Assembly: GCF_001427305.1 (NCBI RefSeq) | Contig: NZ_LMFZ01000012.1 | Location: forward strand, 558,001-622,000 | Direction: 5' to 3' | Length of the DNA stretch: 64,000 nt | DNA from: Duganella sp. Root1480D1 | GTDB lineage: Bacteria; Pseudomonadota; Gammaproteobacteria; Burkholderiales; Burkholderiaceae_D | Part shown: in pieces, positions 17,108-24,691 of the stretch | Position numbering within the stretch: position 1 is the first letter of the stretch | Layout of the letters: every line of letters starts with the position of its first letter | Notes under the pieces: generated by a model | Told to the model about the DNA's origin: nothing | The model's input: only the letters and a program-made list of their open reading frames with translations | Databases searched by the model: none | Position numbers and translations under genes: made by a program

Positions 17108-17998
17108 ATGACCGCAACTAACGCACTGGTACCTGCCGGCAGCAACGCGCTGACCCTTGGCTTCAGCGGGAGCTTGGGCAACCTGGACGCTTATATTTCG
17201 GCTGTCAATCGCCTGCCTATGCTGACCCACGAGGAAGAAGTGGCGCTTGGCAAGAGCCTGAAGGAAAAGAACGATATCAAGGCTGCGGAAACGCTGGTGA
17301 CCTCCCACCTGCGCCTGGTGGTATCGATCGCGCGCGGCTACCTGGGCTATGGTCTGCCACATGGCGACCTGATCCAGGAAGGCAATATCGGCCTGATGAA
17401 GGCAGTCAAGCGCTTCGACCCCGACCAGGGCGTGCGCCTGGTGTCTTACGCCATGCACTGGATCAAGGCTGAAATCCACGAGTACATCCTGAAGAACTGG
17501 CGCCTGGTCAAAGTGGCCACCACCAAGGCCCAGCGCAAGCTGTTCTTCAACCTGCGCAGCCACAAGCAGGGCCTGGACGCCATGTCGCCGGCACAGATCG
17601 ACGAACTGGCCAAGACCCTGGACGTGAAGCGTGAAGATGTGATCGAAATGGAAACCCGCCTGAGCGGCCGCGACATCGCCCTGGAAGCGCCTTCCGACGA
17701 TGAAGACGACAAGTTCTCGCCGATCGCCTACCTGTCTTCCGACAATATGGAACCGACCAAGGTGCTGGAAGCGGAACAGGTGGTGCGCCTGCAGTCCGAG
17801 GGCCTGGAAACCGCCCTGTCCAAGCTGGACGCCCGTTCGCGCCGCATCGTGGAAGCGCGCTGGCTTGCCAACGACGATGGTTCGGGCGCTACGCTGCACA
17901 CGCTGGCCGAGGAATTCGGCGTGTCGGCTGAGCGCATCCGCCAGATCGAAGCGGCGGCCCTGAAGAAAATGAAGGTTGCGCTGGCCGCATACATGTAA
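17108..17998 (+). CDS. rpoH: RNA polymerase heat-shock sigma factor RpoH (sigma32)
   Basis: Alternative sigma factor for heat-shock promoters. The 296 residues include region 2 ([40 protein letters not shown]), the RpoH box QRKLFFNLR (about 142-150) and region 4 helix-turn-helix ([26 protein letters not shown]). I chose the ATG at 17108, which has a GAGGATA ribosome binding site and gives the normal length; an in-frame upstream start would add 28 atypical residues. A CIRCE element covers the promoter, and a strong terminator follows. The leader is about 90 nt, long enough for RNA thermometer structure, which I did not fold. Confidence 0.97.
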   Translation: MTATNALVPAGSNALTLGFSGSLGNLDAYISAVNRLPMLTHEEEVALGKSLKEKNDIKAAETLVTSHLRLVVSIARGYLGYGLPHGDLIQEGNIGLMKAVKRFDPDQGVRLVSYAMHWIKAEIHEYILKNWRLVKVATTKAQRKLFFNLRSHKQGLDAMSPAQIDELAKTLDVKREDVIEMETRLSGRDIALEAPSDDEDDKFSPIAYLSSDNMEPTKVLEAEQVVRLQSEGLETALSKLDARSRRIVEARWLANDDGSGATLHTLAEEFGVSAERIRQIEAAALKKMKVALAAYM

Positions 17999-18016
17999 GC
18001 CCTCGCTGCTTCGAAG

Positions 18017-18050
18017 AAAGCACCGATTCCGAAAGGATCGGTGCTTTTTT
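18017..18050 (+). terminator. Rho-independent terminator of rpoH
   Basis: AAAGCACCGAT and ATCGGTGCTTT form an 11-bp stem (18017-18047) followed by further T. It lies about 20 bases after the stop. Confidence 0.92.
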
Positions 18051-18072
18051 ATCTTTTGGGCAAGCAATTTAA

Positions 18073-18089
18073 TGTCGGGAATTTTTACA
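18073..18089 (+). promoter_or_regulatory. Upstream motif TGTCGGGAATTTTTACA, shared with the downstream lipoprotein gene
   Basis: This 17-mer recurs at 18846-18862 as TGTCGGAAATATTTACA with 15 of 17 identities. Here it is followed by an imperfect CTGT/ACAG repeat (CTGTGCAACAG at 18095-18105). Position about 65 bases upstream of a sigma54-type promoter suits an enhancer-binding-protein site. Confidence 0.55.
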
Positions 18090-18140
18090 TTCCCCTGTGC
18101 AACAGTGGCTAAGTCTTTGATATCGATGATTTTTGGTTTC

Positions 18141-18156
18141 TGGCATAGCGATTGCT
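18141..18156 (+). promoter_or_regulatory. Sigma54 (RpoN)-type promoter of the PEP-CTERM gene
   Basis: TGGCATAGCGATTGCT keeps the -24 GG and -12 GC with the required spacing (consensus TGGCAC-N5-TTGC). It ends 36 bases before the ATG at 18193. PEP-CTERM genes in some betaproteobacteria are known to depend on RpoN and the PrsK/PrsR two-component pair, which fits. Confidence 0.75.
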
Positions 18157-18192
18157 AAGTAACTCTTAAGCACATTAACTGAGGAGTTACCC

Positions 18193-18795
18193 ATGTTTAA
18201 GAAGCTTGCACTGACCGCAATGTTGGCCCTGGCCGCAGGTTCCGCCCTCGCTGGCCCCACCAAAGACGGCCAGACTTACGCCAAACCGCTGACGTTGACG
18301 GTTGATTCGGCGATCAGTGCAGGCTGGAACCCGGATGGGGAGTCGGTCTGGACCTTTGCCGACTGGATCCACATCAAGGACCAGGAAGTCCTGTACGTCA
18401 AAGTAAATGTCGACACCACCTTCGACTTTGGCATCACGCCGCCGAACGGCGGCAGCGTGCAGGAATTCGACTTCGACTTCTTCCTCGACAATGCCAGCGT
18501 GAGCAAGGTCGTCCCCAAGCCCAGCGGTTACTCGGCGTACTGGGATGACGTCACGCTGACTGCCGGCGTGGTCCATACCTTCAAGCTGAACTCGCTGAAC
18601 GTCCACGACAACAATACCAACGTCGATTTCAAGGTGATGGCCAGCACCAACAATGCGCCGACCACGCCAACTGATCCAATCGACCCAATCGATCCGCCTG
18701 GCTCCCCGCAGGCGGTTCCCGAACCTGCTTCGCTGGCACTGCTTGGCCTCGGGCTGATGGGCTTGGGGGTAGCCCGCCGTCGCCGCTCAGAATAA
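18193..18795 (+). CDS. PEP-CTERM sorting domain-containing secreted protein
   Basis: 200 residues exported by Sec and probably sorted by an exosortase. Signal peptide about residues 1-20 (MFKKLALTAMLALAAGSALA); a beta-rich middle of unknown function; a Pro/Thr linker (PTTPTDPIDPIDPPGSP); then the sorting signal VPEPASLALLGLGLMGLGVA followed by an Arg cluster. Such proteins are linked to extracellular matrix and exopolysaccharide. The exosortase itself is not in this window. Preceded by a GAGGAG ribosome binding site and a sigma54-type promoter, and ended by a strong terminator, so it is monocistronic. Confidence 0.9.
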   Translation: MFKKLALTAMLALAAGSALAGPTKDGQTYAKPLTLTVDSAISAGWNPDGESVWTFADWIHIKDQEVLYVKVNVDTTFDFGITPPNGGSVQEFDFDFFLDNASVSKVVPKPSGYSAYWDDVTLTAGVVHTFKLNSLNVHDNNTNVDFKVMASTNNAPTTPTDPIDPIDPPGSPQAVPEPASLALLGLGLMGLGVARRRRSE

Positions 18796-18821
18796 GTTGT
18801 GAAAACCAACTATAAAAACTA

Positions 18822-18845
18822 GCGCCCCACGGGGCGCTTTTTTTC
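18822..18845 (+). terminator. Rho-independent terminator of the PEP-CTERM gene
   Basis: GCGCCCC-AC-GGGGCGC followed by a run of T, about 25 bases after the stop. Confidence 0.92.
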
Positions 18846-18862
18846 TGTCGGAAATATTTACA
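18846..18862 (+). promoter_or_regulatory. Second copy of the shared upstream motif (TGTCGGAAATATTTACA)
   Basis: 15 of 17 positions match the motif at 18073-18089. It too is followed by a CTGT/ACAG-ended palindrome (18867-18888) and by TTGCTAAG (18909-18916), which also occurs at the -12 position of the PEP-CTERM promoter (18152-18159). Here the -24 GG is degenerate (AG). Confidence 0.55.
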
Positions 18863-18866
18863 CCTT

Positions 18867-18888
18867 ACTGTTGAGTGGACTCAACAGT
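18867..18888. promoter_or_regulatory. Perfect 22-bp palindrome, candidate operator
   Basis: ACTGTTGAGT-GG-ACTCAACAGT, about 55 bases upstream of the lipoprotein gene. Its perfect symmetry is striking. It could be an activator site or a hairpin; there is no T run, so it is not a terminator. Confidence 0.55.
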
Positions 18889-18942
18889 GCAACACGATAG
18901 TTTTCGATTTGCTAAGCTGTTCTCAGGCCAGAGGAGAACATC

Positions 18943-19389
18943 ATGCAAGCTAGACTGATCTGTCTGGGCATGGCGAGCCTGGTCCTCGCCATTGCCGCCG
19001 CCTGCGGCTCAACCCGCAGCACTGCCGAGGACAATGCCAGCCGCCCGGCACCACGCACCAGCGCCAGCTACGTCCTGGCACCAGGGGAAGTAGTTACGCT
19101 GGCCCCTGCCGTCACGCTCAAGCTTGAGCGCGTCAACGACAGCCGTTGTAAAAAAGGCGCAGTGTGCGTCTGGGCTGGCTACATCAGCTACAGCTTTGTG
19201 CTGACCGACCGACAGGGCAACACCAGCTTTGTGCTGGCGGAAGACATGCCGGGCGCCACCAGGTCAGTGACGCGCAATGGACTGACCTTCACGCTGACGG
19301 GAATGGAGCCGGCCGAACCGCCTTCGCTGAAGGCACCGGCGCCGGATTATCGGGTAAGCTTGCGGGTAAATATTTCCCAGCCAACATAG
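18943..19389 (+). CDS. Hypothetical lipoprotein
   Basis: 148 residues with a lipoprotein signal peptide and lipobox-like AIAAAC (Cys near residue 21), so probably membrane-anchored. The mature region has VTLAPAVTLKLERVNDSRCKKGAVCVWAGY followed by beta-rich sequence. A Cys pair spaced by six residues (SRCKKGAVCVW) may form a disulfide. No function known to me. Strong GAGGAG ribosome binding site. Six bases separate it from ggt, so the two are probably cotranscribed. Its promoter region shares a motif with the PEP-CTERM gene. Confidence 0.75.
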   Translation: MQARLICLGMASLVLAIAAACGSTRSTAEDNASRPAPRTSASYVLAPGEVVTLAPAVTLKLERVNDSRCKKGAVCVWAGYISYSFVLTDRQGNTSFVLAEDMPGATRSVTRNGLTFTLTGMEPAEPPSLKAPAPDYRVSLRVNISQPT

Positions 19390-19395
19390 CTGCCC

Positions 19396-21162
19396 ATGAC
19401 GCCAAACACCCTGCCCCAACGACTGACTTCCACCATCATCATTGCGCTGGCGTTCAGTGCGCCGGCCTGGGGCAAGACCCCGGTTGCCAGCGGCACCGGC
19501 GGCGCCGTCGCCACCATCAGCGAACCGGCCTCGCAGGCCGCGCTGGCGATCCTGAACAAAGGCGGCAACGCAGTCGATGCCGCGGTGGCGGCGGCCGCCA
19601 CGCTGGGCGTGACCGACCCGTTCAGTTGCGGCGTCGGCGGCGGCGGCTTCATGGTGATTTACCTGGCCAGGGAAAACCGCGTGATTACGCTCGACCATCG
19701 CGAGGTGGCGCCGGCATCCTTCCAGTCCGACGCCTTCGCCTCCGGCGGCAAGGCAATGGATTTCGACAGCGCGGTCGCCAGCGGCATGGCGGTCGGCGTG
19801 CCGGGCACGGTGCGCGGCTGGCACGATGCGCTGGACCGCTACGGCACCATGTCCTTCAAGCAGGTGCTGGCGCCGGCCATCAAGGTGGCGCAGGACGGCT
19901 TCAAGATCAATGACAACTTCGTCGCGCTGGTCAAAGAGAACGAGAAAAAGTTCGCGCTGTTCCCGGAGACTGCCGCGCGCTATATGCGCGACGGCAAGGC
20001 GCTGCCGGCCGGCACGGTGCTGCGCAATGCCGACCTGGCAAAGACTTACCGTCTGCTGTCCAGCGGCGGCGTGAAGGCCTTCTATTCCGGCAAGCTGGCG
20101 CAGGCGATCGTCGACTCCGTCAACCGGCCGCCCGTCGCAGCAGGCGTTTCGGTCCGGTCCGGCCAGATGTCGCTGGCCGACCTGGCCAACTACGAAGCGC
20201 GCTGGCGGCAGCCGGTGCGCAGCAGCTACCGCGGCTATGAGCTGGTCGGCATGCCGCTGCCGAGCAGCGGCGGCGTGACGATTGCGGAAGCGCTCAATAT
20301 CCTGGAAGGCTTCGACCTGAAATCCATGCCGCGCGAGAAGGCCGAGCACCTGTACATGGAAGCGGCGCGATTGGCCTTCGCCGACCGCAATGCCTACCTG
20401 GCCGATCCCGAATACGTCGATGCACCCGTGGCTGGTCTGGTCAGCAAGGAATACGCGGCGCGGCGCCGTGAGCTGATCGATCCGACACAGGCGCATCACC
20501 ATGCGCAGCCGGGCGACCCTTACCTGTTCCAGCAAGACCCAAGCGTGCCGCTGCGCCCAGCCAGCGCTGCCAAAGCCAGGCTGCTGTCCGAAAGCGCGCA
20601 CACCACCCACCTGGCGGTGTCGGACAAGGACGGCAATATCGTGGCCTACACCTTCACCATCGAATCGTGGGGCGGCAGCGGCATCACGGTGCCGGGCTAT
20701 GGCTTCATCCTGAACAACGAAATGACGGACTTCGATTTCACCGGCCCGCATCCGAACGTGCCGGAAGCTGGCAAGCGTCCGCGCAGCAGCATGTCGCCGA
20801 CCATCGCTTTCCGCAACGGCAAGCCGGCCTTCACCATCGGCAGCCCGGGCGGCGCCACCATCGTGACCACGGTGCTGCAGACCATTTTCAACCATATCGA
20901 CCTGGGCATGGAGATGCCGGCGGCACTGAATGCGCCGCGCATTTCGGAGCGCAACGGCCAGGCTACTTCCATCGAGCCTGGATTTGCCGACAGCATGCAA
21001 GCCAGGGCACTGGAACGCTTTGGCCAGCGCTGGGACGCCTCTGCCGAGGAAATCGGCGCCGCCAACGCGATCGTCTTCAATCCCGACGGCACTGTGACCG
21101 CTGTCAGCGAAGGCAAGCGTCACGGCGTGGGCAGCGCGCTGGTGCAAAAGCGCGGGCACTGA
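19396..21162 (+). CDS. ggt: Gamma-glutamyltransferase (glutathione hydrolase proenzyme)
   Basis: Periplasmic N-terminal-nucleophile enzyme that hydrolyses or transfers the gamma-glutamyl group of glutathione. 588 residues with a signal peptide (about 1-26) and GGNAVDAAVAAAATLGVTDPFSCGVGGGGFM, the family signature. The autocleavage site is TTHLAVSDKDGN at about residue 402, where the second Thr becomes the nucleophile of the small subunit. PRSSMSPTI and GSPGGATIVTTVLQ are further conserved motifs. Follows the lipoprotein gene by six bases. Confidence 0.95.
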   Translation: MTPNTLPQRLTSTIIIALAFSAPAWGKTPVASGTGGAVATISEPASQAALAILNKGGNAVDAAVAAAATLGVTDPFSCGVGGGGFMVIYLARENRVITLDHREVAPASFQSDAFASGGKAMDFDSAVASGMAVGVPGTVRGWHDALDRYGTMSFKQVLAPAIKVAQDGFKINDNFVALVKENEKKFALFPETAARYMRDGKALPAGTVLRNADLAKTYRLLSSGGVKAFYSGKLAQAIVDSVNRPPVAAGVSVRSGQMSLADLANYEARWRQPVRSSYRGYELVGMPLPSSGGVTIAEALNILEGFDLKSMPREKAEHLYMEAARLAFADRNAYLADPEYVDAPVAGLVSKEYAARRRELIDPTQAHHHAQPGDPYLFQQDPSVPLRPASAAKARLLSESAHTTHLAVSDKDGNIVAYTFTIESWGGSGITVPGYGFILNNEMTDFDFTGPHPNVPEAGKRPRSSMSPTIAFRNGKPAFTIGSPGGATIVTTVLQTIFNHIDLGMEMPAALNAPRISERNGQATSIEPGFADSMQARALERFGQRWDASAEEIGAANAIVFNPDGTVTAVSEGKRHGVGSALVQKRGH

Positions 21163-21507
21163 TCATCCATGCCGTTCGCGGCTATCGGCTGGCGCCTCCG
21201 CGCGTTCATTGAGGCCATAGTCGCGCACCACGCTGGCGATGCGCAGGCGGTAATCCGCAAACAGGCGTTCGCGCCCGGCTTGCTGGGCGGCGCGATGGGC
21301 TTCCACGCGGCGCCATTCCTGCACCGCTTCTTCGTCGCGGAAGAACGATAGCGACAGCATTTTTTCCGGATTAGCCAGGCTCTGGAAGCGCTCGACGCTG
21401 ATGAAGCCATCGATCTGCTCCAGGGTTGGCTTGAGCCGGGCGGCGATGTCCAGGTAAGCCTCCTTGCGGCCTTCGGCCGGCGTCACTTCGAAAATCACTG
21501 CAATCAT
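21163..21507 (-). CDS. Antibiotic biosynthesis monooxygenase (ABM) domain protein
   Basis: 114-residue dimeric ferredoxin-like alpha/beta protein of the ABM superfamily (MIAVIFEVTPAEGRKEAYLDIAARLKPTLEQIDGFISVERF...SLSFFRDEEAVQEWR). Members range from quinol monooxygenases to heme-degrading enzymes and simple stress proteins, so the reaction is open. Its ATG overlaps the P450 stop by four bases (ATGA), which implies a shared mRNA and a joint task. The stop lies directly against the convergent ggt stop. Confidence 0.85.
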   Translation of the reverse strand: MIAVIFEVTPAEGRKEAYLDIAARLKPTLEQIDGFISVERFQSLANPEKMLSLSFFRDEEAVQEWRRVEAHRAAQQAGRERLFADYRLRIASVVRDYGLNERAEAPADSRERHG

Positions 21508-22484
21508 TGATGGAACTCCGGTATGCGCGCATTGACCGATGCGCGGTAAGTCCAGCTTAGCTGCGGCAGCGGCCTGCTGCGCAGCGCCTCGATACAGCCG
21601 GCAGCGATTTGCTGCGCAAGCTGCTGGCCGGGGCAGGCATGGCGGCCATGGCCAAAGCCGCGCCTTGCTTCTCCCAGCATGACAAGTATTACCTGCCCTG
21701 CTTCGACTGTCACCCCGCCGACCATACAGCGCCCGGCGGCGAAGCGGCGGGTGTTGACGATGGGCGGGTCGCTTTCCATCACCTGCGCCACCAGCGCGTT
21801 GACGTCACTGCATTCTGCGCCTTGCTGGATCGCGACCAGGCTGTTGCCTAGCAGGCCGGCGGTGGCCTCATAGGTTTGCGACAGCAGGCCAACCAGGTTG
21901 GCGAGGATGGCATGATCGTTCTGCCAGCCGGCTGCAACAGCTTCCTGCGCGACGCTTGCGGCCAGCGATCCTTGCGGCGCCGCTTGCAGCAGCTCGCGCA
22001 TGGCGGCCAGCAGGCGCAGGCTCGCAGCGTGAGCCTGGTCGATCTGTTCCGCATTGCTCAAAGGCGACAGGCAGGCTACGAATTCCCCCATCCAGCGCGC
22101 CACTGCCGGCAACTGCGCGCCGGCAAAGCCAAGCAGGCTCGCCACCGTGCTGACCGGCGCTTCGAATACCCAGGCGCCAACCGGCCGTCCTTCGGCCAGC
22201 AGCTGTGCCGCCACCGACTGCCCTCGCTGCTGCGCCAGGCCGCCGTCAGCGGCAGCAGCCAGCGCGCGCTGCAAGGCCAGCTTCGGCGCAGCGTGGCGTT
22301 CGCCATCGTTCATGCGCACCAGCGCGCCGAACACCTCGCCCGCACTGCCTCCGGCGATGGCGGCGGGCACCGGTTCGGCCAGCGGACGCACGCGTAGCAC
22401 GGGGTTGCTGAGTACCTCCTCCACCAACGCGGCACCGGCCGCGACCCACAAACCGCGCCCGGCATCCCATTCCAGGTTCTGCAT
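21504..22484 (-). CDS. Compact cytochrome P450-like protein lacking the ExxR motif
   Basis: 326 residues, well below the usual 400. The heme-thiolate loop FGHGRHACPG (Cys near residue 282) and the preceding PPIVNTRRFAAGRCMVGGVTVEAGQ segment are typical P450. The place of the K-helix ExxR reads QVME before SDPPIV, so neither Glu nor Arg is conserved. The stretch between that segment and the Cys loop (ANRDP...PDRFD in normal P450s) is almost absent. The I-helix has SQTYEATA instead of AGxDT. Start chosen at 22484 after GGAGG. Operon with the ABM gene, divergent from an ArsR regulator. It may have an unusual chemistry, or only bind heme. Confidence 0.82.
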   Translation of the reverse strand: MQNLEWDAGRGLWVAAGAALVEEVLSNPVLRVRPLAEPVPAAIAGGSAGEVFGALVRMNDGERHAAPKLALQRALAAAADGGLAQQRGQSVAAQLLAEGRPVGAWVFEAPVSTVASLLGFAGAQLPAVARWMGEFVACLSPLSNAEQIDQAHAASLRLLAAMRELLQAAPQGSLAASVAQEAVAAGWQNDHAILANLVGLLSQTYEATAGLLGNSLVAIQQGAECSDVNALVAQVMESDPPIVNTRRFAAGRCMVGGVTVEAGQVILVMLGEARRGFGHGRHACPGQQLAQQIAAGCIEALRSRPLPQLSWTYRASVNARIPEFHQ

Positions 22485-22560
22485 TTGATTCCTCCGGCAA
22501 CGTTCAAGAAATTGCAGTATGCTGAAAAAAGCACAACGACAATTCGTCCGACACCGAAAT

Positions 22561-23238
22561 ATGGATTCCAAGCTTGCCAACATTGCCGGCGCCATCGCCG
22601 AACCTGCCCGCGCGCGCATGCTGTGCTCACTGCTGGACGGCCACGCCCGCACTGCCACGGAGCTGTCGGTGGTGGCCGAAGTCAGCCCGTCGACCGCCAG
22701 TGCCCACCTCGCGCGCCTGAAGGATGAGCACTTGCTGGTGCAGCTTGCGCAGGGCAAGCACCGCTACTACCAGCTCGCCAGCCAGGAAGTCGCCAGCGCA
22801 CTGGAAGCCTTGCTGGTCGTTGCGGGGCTGCCACGCAATGAGTTCAAGCCCAACACGCCTGACCGCCTGCGCAACGCGCGTACCTGCTACGATCACATGG
22901 CAGGCACGGTGGCAGTCAGGCTGCACGATCATTTCACCGCGCAAGGCTGGCTGGCCGACGCCAGCGATGGATACGAATTGAGTGCCGCAGGCGAGCAGCA
23001 GTTCGCCCAGCTTGGACTGGACTTGCCGGCCCTGCGCAAGCTGCGCCGGCGCTTCGCCTGTCCATGCCTGGACTGGAGCGAACGCAAGCCGCACCTTGGC
23101 GGGGCGCTCGGCGCGGCATTGCTGCAATTGGCCCTGAAACGCGGCTGGGTCGAGCAGGATCTGGACAGCCGCGCGCTGCAGGTGCCGCCCAAGGGGCAGC
23201 GCCAGATGCTGGCCGCCTTCGGTCTAAGCGGCGCTTAA
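22561..23238 (+). CDS. ArsR-family winged-helix transcriptional regulator
   Basis: 225 residues. The N-terminal 95 form an ArsR/SmtB-type winged helix (IAGAIAEPARARMLCSLLDGHARTATELSVVAEVSPSTASAHLARLKDEHLL). The C-terminal half is longer than in metal sensors and contains FACPCLDWSERKPHLGGALGAAL, with a CPC motif that could bind metal or sense redox. The ATG at 22561 starts the conserved part; an in-frame ATG at 22519 is possible. It is divergent from the P450-ABM operon, with only about 75 bases between them, and so probably controls it. Confidence 0.88.
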   Translation: MDSKLANIAGAIAEPARARMLCSLLDGHARTATELSVVAEVSPSTASAHLARLKDEHLLVQLAQGKHRYYQLASQEVASALEALLVVAGLPRNEFKPNTPDRLRNARTCYDHMAGTVAVRLHDHFTAQGWLADASDGYELSAAGEQQFAQLGLDLPALRKLRRRFACPCLDWSERKPHLGGALGAALLQLALKRGWVEQDLDSRALQVPPKGQRQMLAAFGLSGA

Positions 23239-23288
23239 GGTTTTGATAAGATGATGCAGTTTCCTGAACCAAGACGGAGACTCCGGTC

Positions 23289-23960
23289 GTGAAAAAACTC
23301 ATTCGTGAAAACAAGGGCTTTATCGCCTTCCTGCTGATGCTGGGCGTATTCCGCACCGCCATCGCCGACTGGAACCCGATTCCGTCCGCCTCCATGCACC
23401 CCAACCTGCTGGAAGGCGACGTGGTCTTCGTCAATCGCATCGCCTACGACCTGAAGGTGCCGCTGACCGACATCTCGGTCAGCCACCTCGGCGAGCCGCA
23501 GCGCGGCGACGTCGTCACCTTCTTCTCGCCCGAGGACCGCACCCGCCTGATCAAGCGTATTGCCGCACTGCCGGGCGACCGCGTTGAAATCCGCGGCGAG
23601 CACCTGATCATCAACGGCAAGACCTCCGACTATGCGGTCCTGGGCAACGCCACCGAACATATCGACAAGGTCGGCGACCTGCAGGCCCTGCAACTGCAGG
23701 AGCACAATGCCAGCGCCAGCTACAGCATCCAGGTGCTGCCGCAAGTGGATGCGAAGCGCGACTTCGGCCCGGTTACCGTGCCGGCCGACAGCTACCTGAT
23801 GCTGGGCGATAATCGCAACAACAGCCGCGATTCGCGCTTCATCGGCTTCGTGCCGCGCAAGCTGCTGATCGGCCGCGCCGAGCGCGTGCTGGTTTCGGCC
23901 GACATCCTGGGCAACTGGGCGCCGCGCACGGAACGCATCGGCATGAGCTTGCGGCCATGA
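23289..23960 (+). CDS. lepB: Signal peptidase I
   Basis: Membrane serine-lysine protease that removes signal peptides. 223 residues, GTG start behind a GGAG site. One N-terminal membrane segment (about 9-25), then the catalytic serine in PSASMHP (S35) and lysine in RLIKRIAALPGD (K89), and the GDNRNNSRDSRFIGFVP box. It is shorter than the housekeeping LepB with two membrane segments, and is not next to lepA or rnc. Instead it overlaps an ABC transporter operon by four bases, so it may be a dedicated second enzyme. Confidence 0.9.
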   Translation: MKKLIRENKGFIAFLLMLGVFRTAIADWNPIPSASMHPNLLEGDVVFVNRIAYDLKVPLTDISVSHLGEPQRGDVVTFFSPEDRTRLIKRIAALPGDRVEIRGEHLIINGKTSDYAVLGNATEHIDKVGDLQALQLQEHNASASYSIQVLPQVDAKRDFGPVTVPADSYLMLGDNRNNSRDSRFIGFVPRKLLIGRAERVLVSADILGNWAPRTERIGMSLRP

Positions 23961-24691
23961 TCGAATTCCAGGGACTGGCCAAGCATTACGGCGACTTCCC
24001 CGCCCTGCAGCCGCTGACGTTGGCGGTGCGGCGCGGCGAAGTGTTTGGCTTCCTTGGACCGAATGGCGCGGGCAAGACCACCACGATCCGCATGATGATG
24101 GGCATCCTGGTGCCCAGCGCTGGCCGCGTGCTGGTCGATGGCCTCGATTGTCAGTCGGATGCGGCGGAAGTGAAGCGCCACGTTGGCTACCTGCCGGACA
24201 ACCCGATCTTCTACGACTACCTGCGCGGGCGGGAAATCCTGCAATTCGTGGCGGAGATGCACGGCATGCCGCGCAAGGCTGCCATCGAACGCGCGGCGCA
24301 GATGCTGCAGGAGTTCGGCCTGCAGGACGTGAGCGAGGAGTTCGCAGTCAACTACTCGATGGGCATGAAGAAGAAGCTGGGCCTGGCCTGCGCGCTGGTG
24401 CATGATCCCGCCGTCCTGATCCTGGACGAACCGATCAACGGCCTCGATCCGCGCGCCGCACGCGAAGTGCAGGACCGCCTGATCGCCAGCGCTGCCGCCG
24501 GCAAGACCATCTTCGTTTCCACCCACCTGCTCGACATGGCGCAGCGCATGTGCAACCGCGTCGGCATCATCAACCGCGGCGCGCTGGTAGCGACTGGCTC
24601 GCTGGAAGAACTGCGCGGCGCCAGCAGCGACAACAGCACGCTGGAAGAGCTGTTCCTCAAATTCACCGACGAAGACAGCCTGGCCGCATGA
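23957..24691 (+). CDS. ABC transporter ATP-binding protein
   Basis: 244 residues, CcmA/NatA-type ATPase: Walker A GPNGAGKTT (about 34-42), signature region YSMGMKKKLGLA, Walker B VLILDEPINGLD, and the switch His in VSTHLLD. It overlaps both its neighbours by four bases (ATGA), so signal peptidase, ATPase and permease form one translationally coupled operon. The substrate is unknown; the partner is the permease/CPBP fusion. Confidence 0.92.
   Translation: MIEFQGLAKHYGDFPALQPLTLAVRRGEVFGFLGPNGAGKTTTIRMMMGILVPSAGRVLVDGLDCQSDAAEVKRHVGYLPDNPIFYDYLRGREILQFVAEMHGMPRKAAIERAAQMLQEFGLQDVSEEFAVNYSMGMKKKLGLACALVHDPAVLILDEPINGLDPRAAREVQDRLIASAAAGKTIFVSTHLLDMAQRMCNRVGIINRGALVATGSLEELRGASSDNSTLEELFLKFTDEDSLAA

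Noticed and set aside
19264..21159. 631-residue minus-strand open frame opposite ggt
   Set aside because: Antisense shadow of gamma-glutamyltransferase, with no motifs of its own.
21504..22484. P450-like gene as a pseudogene
   Set aside because: The frame is intact, has a good ribosome binding site and is coupled to the next gene; the missing motifs are spread and not explained by one frameshift.
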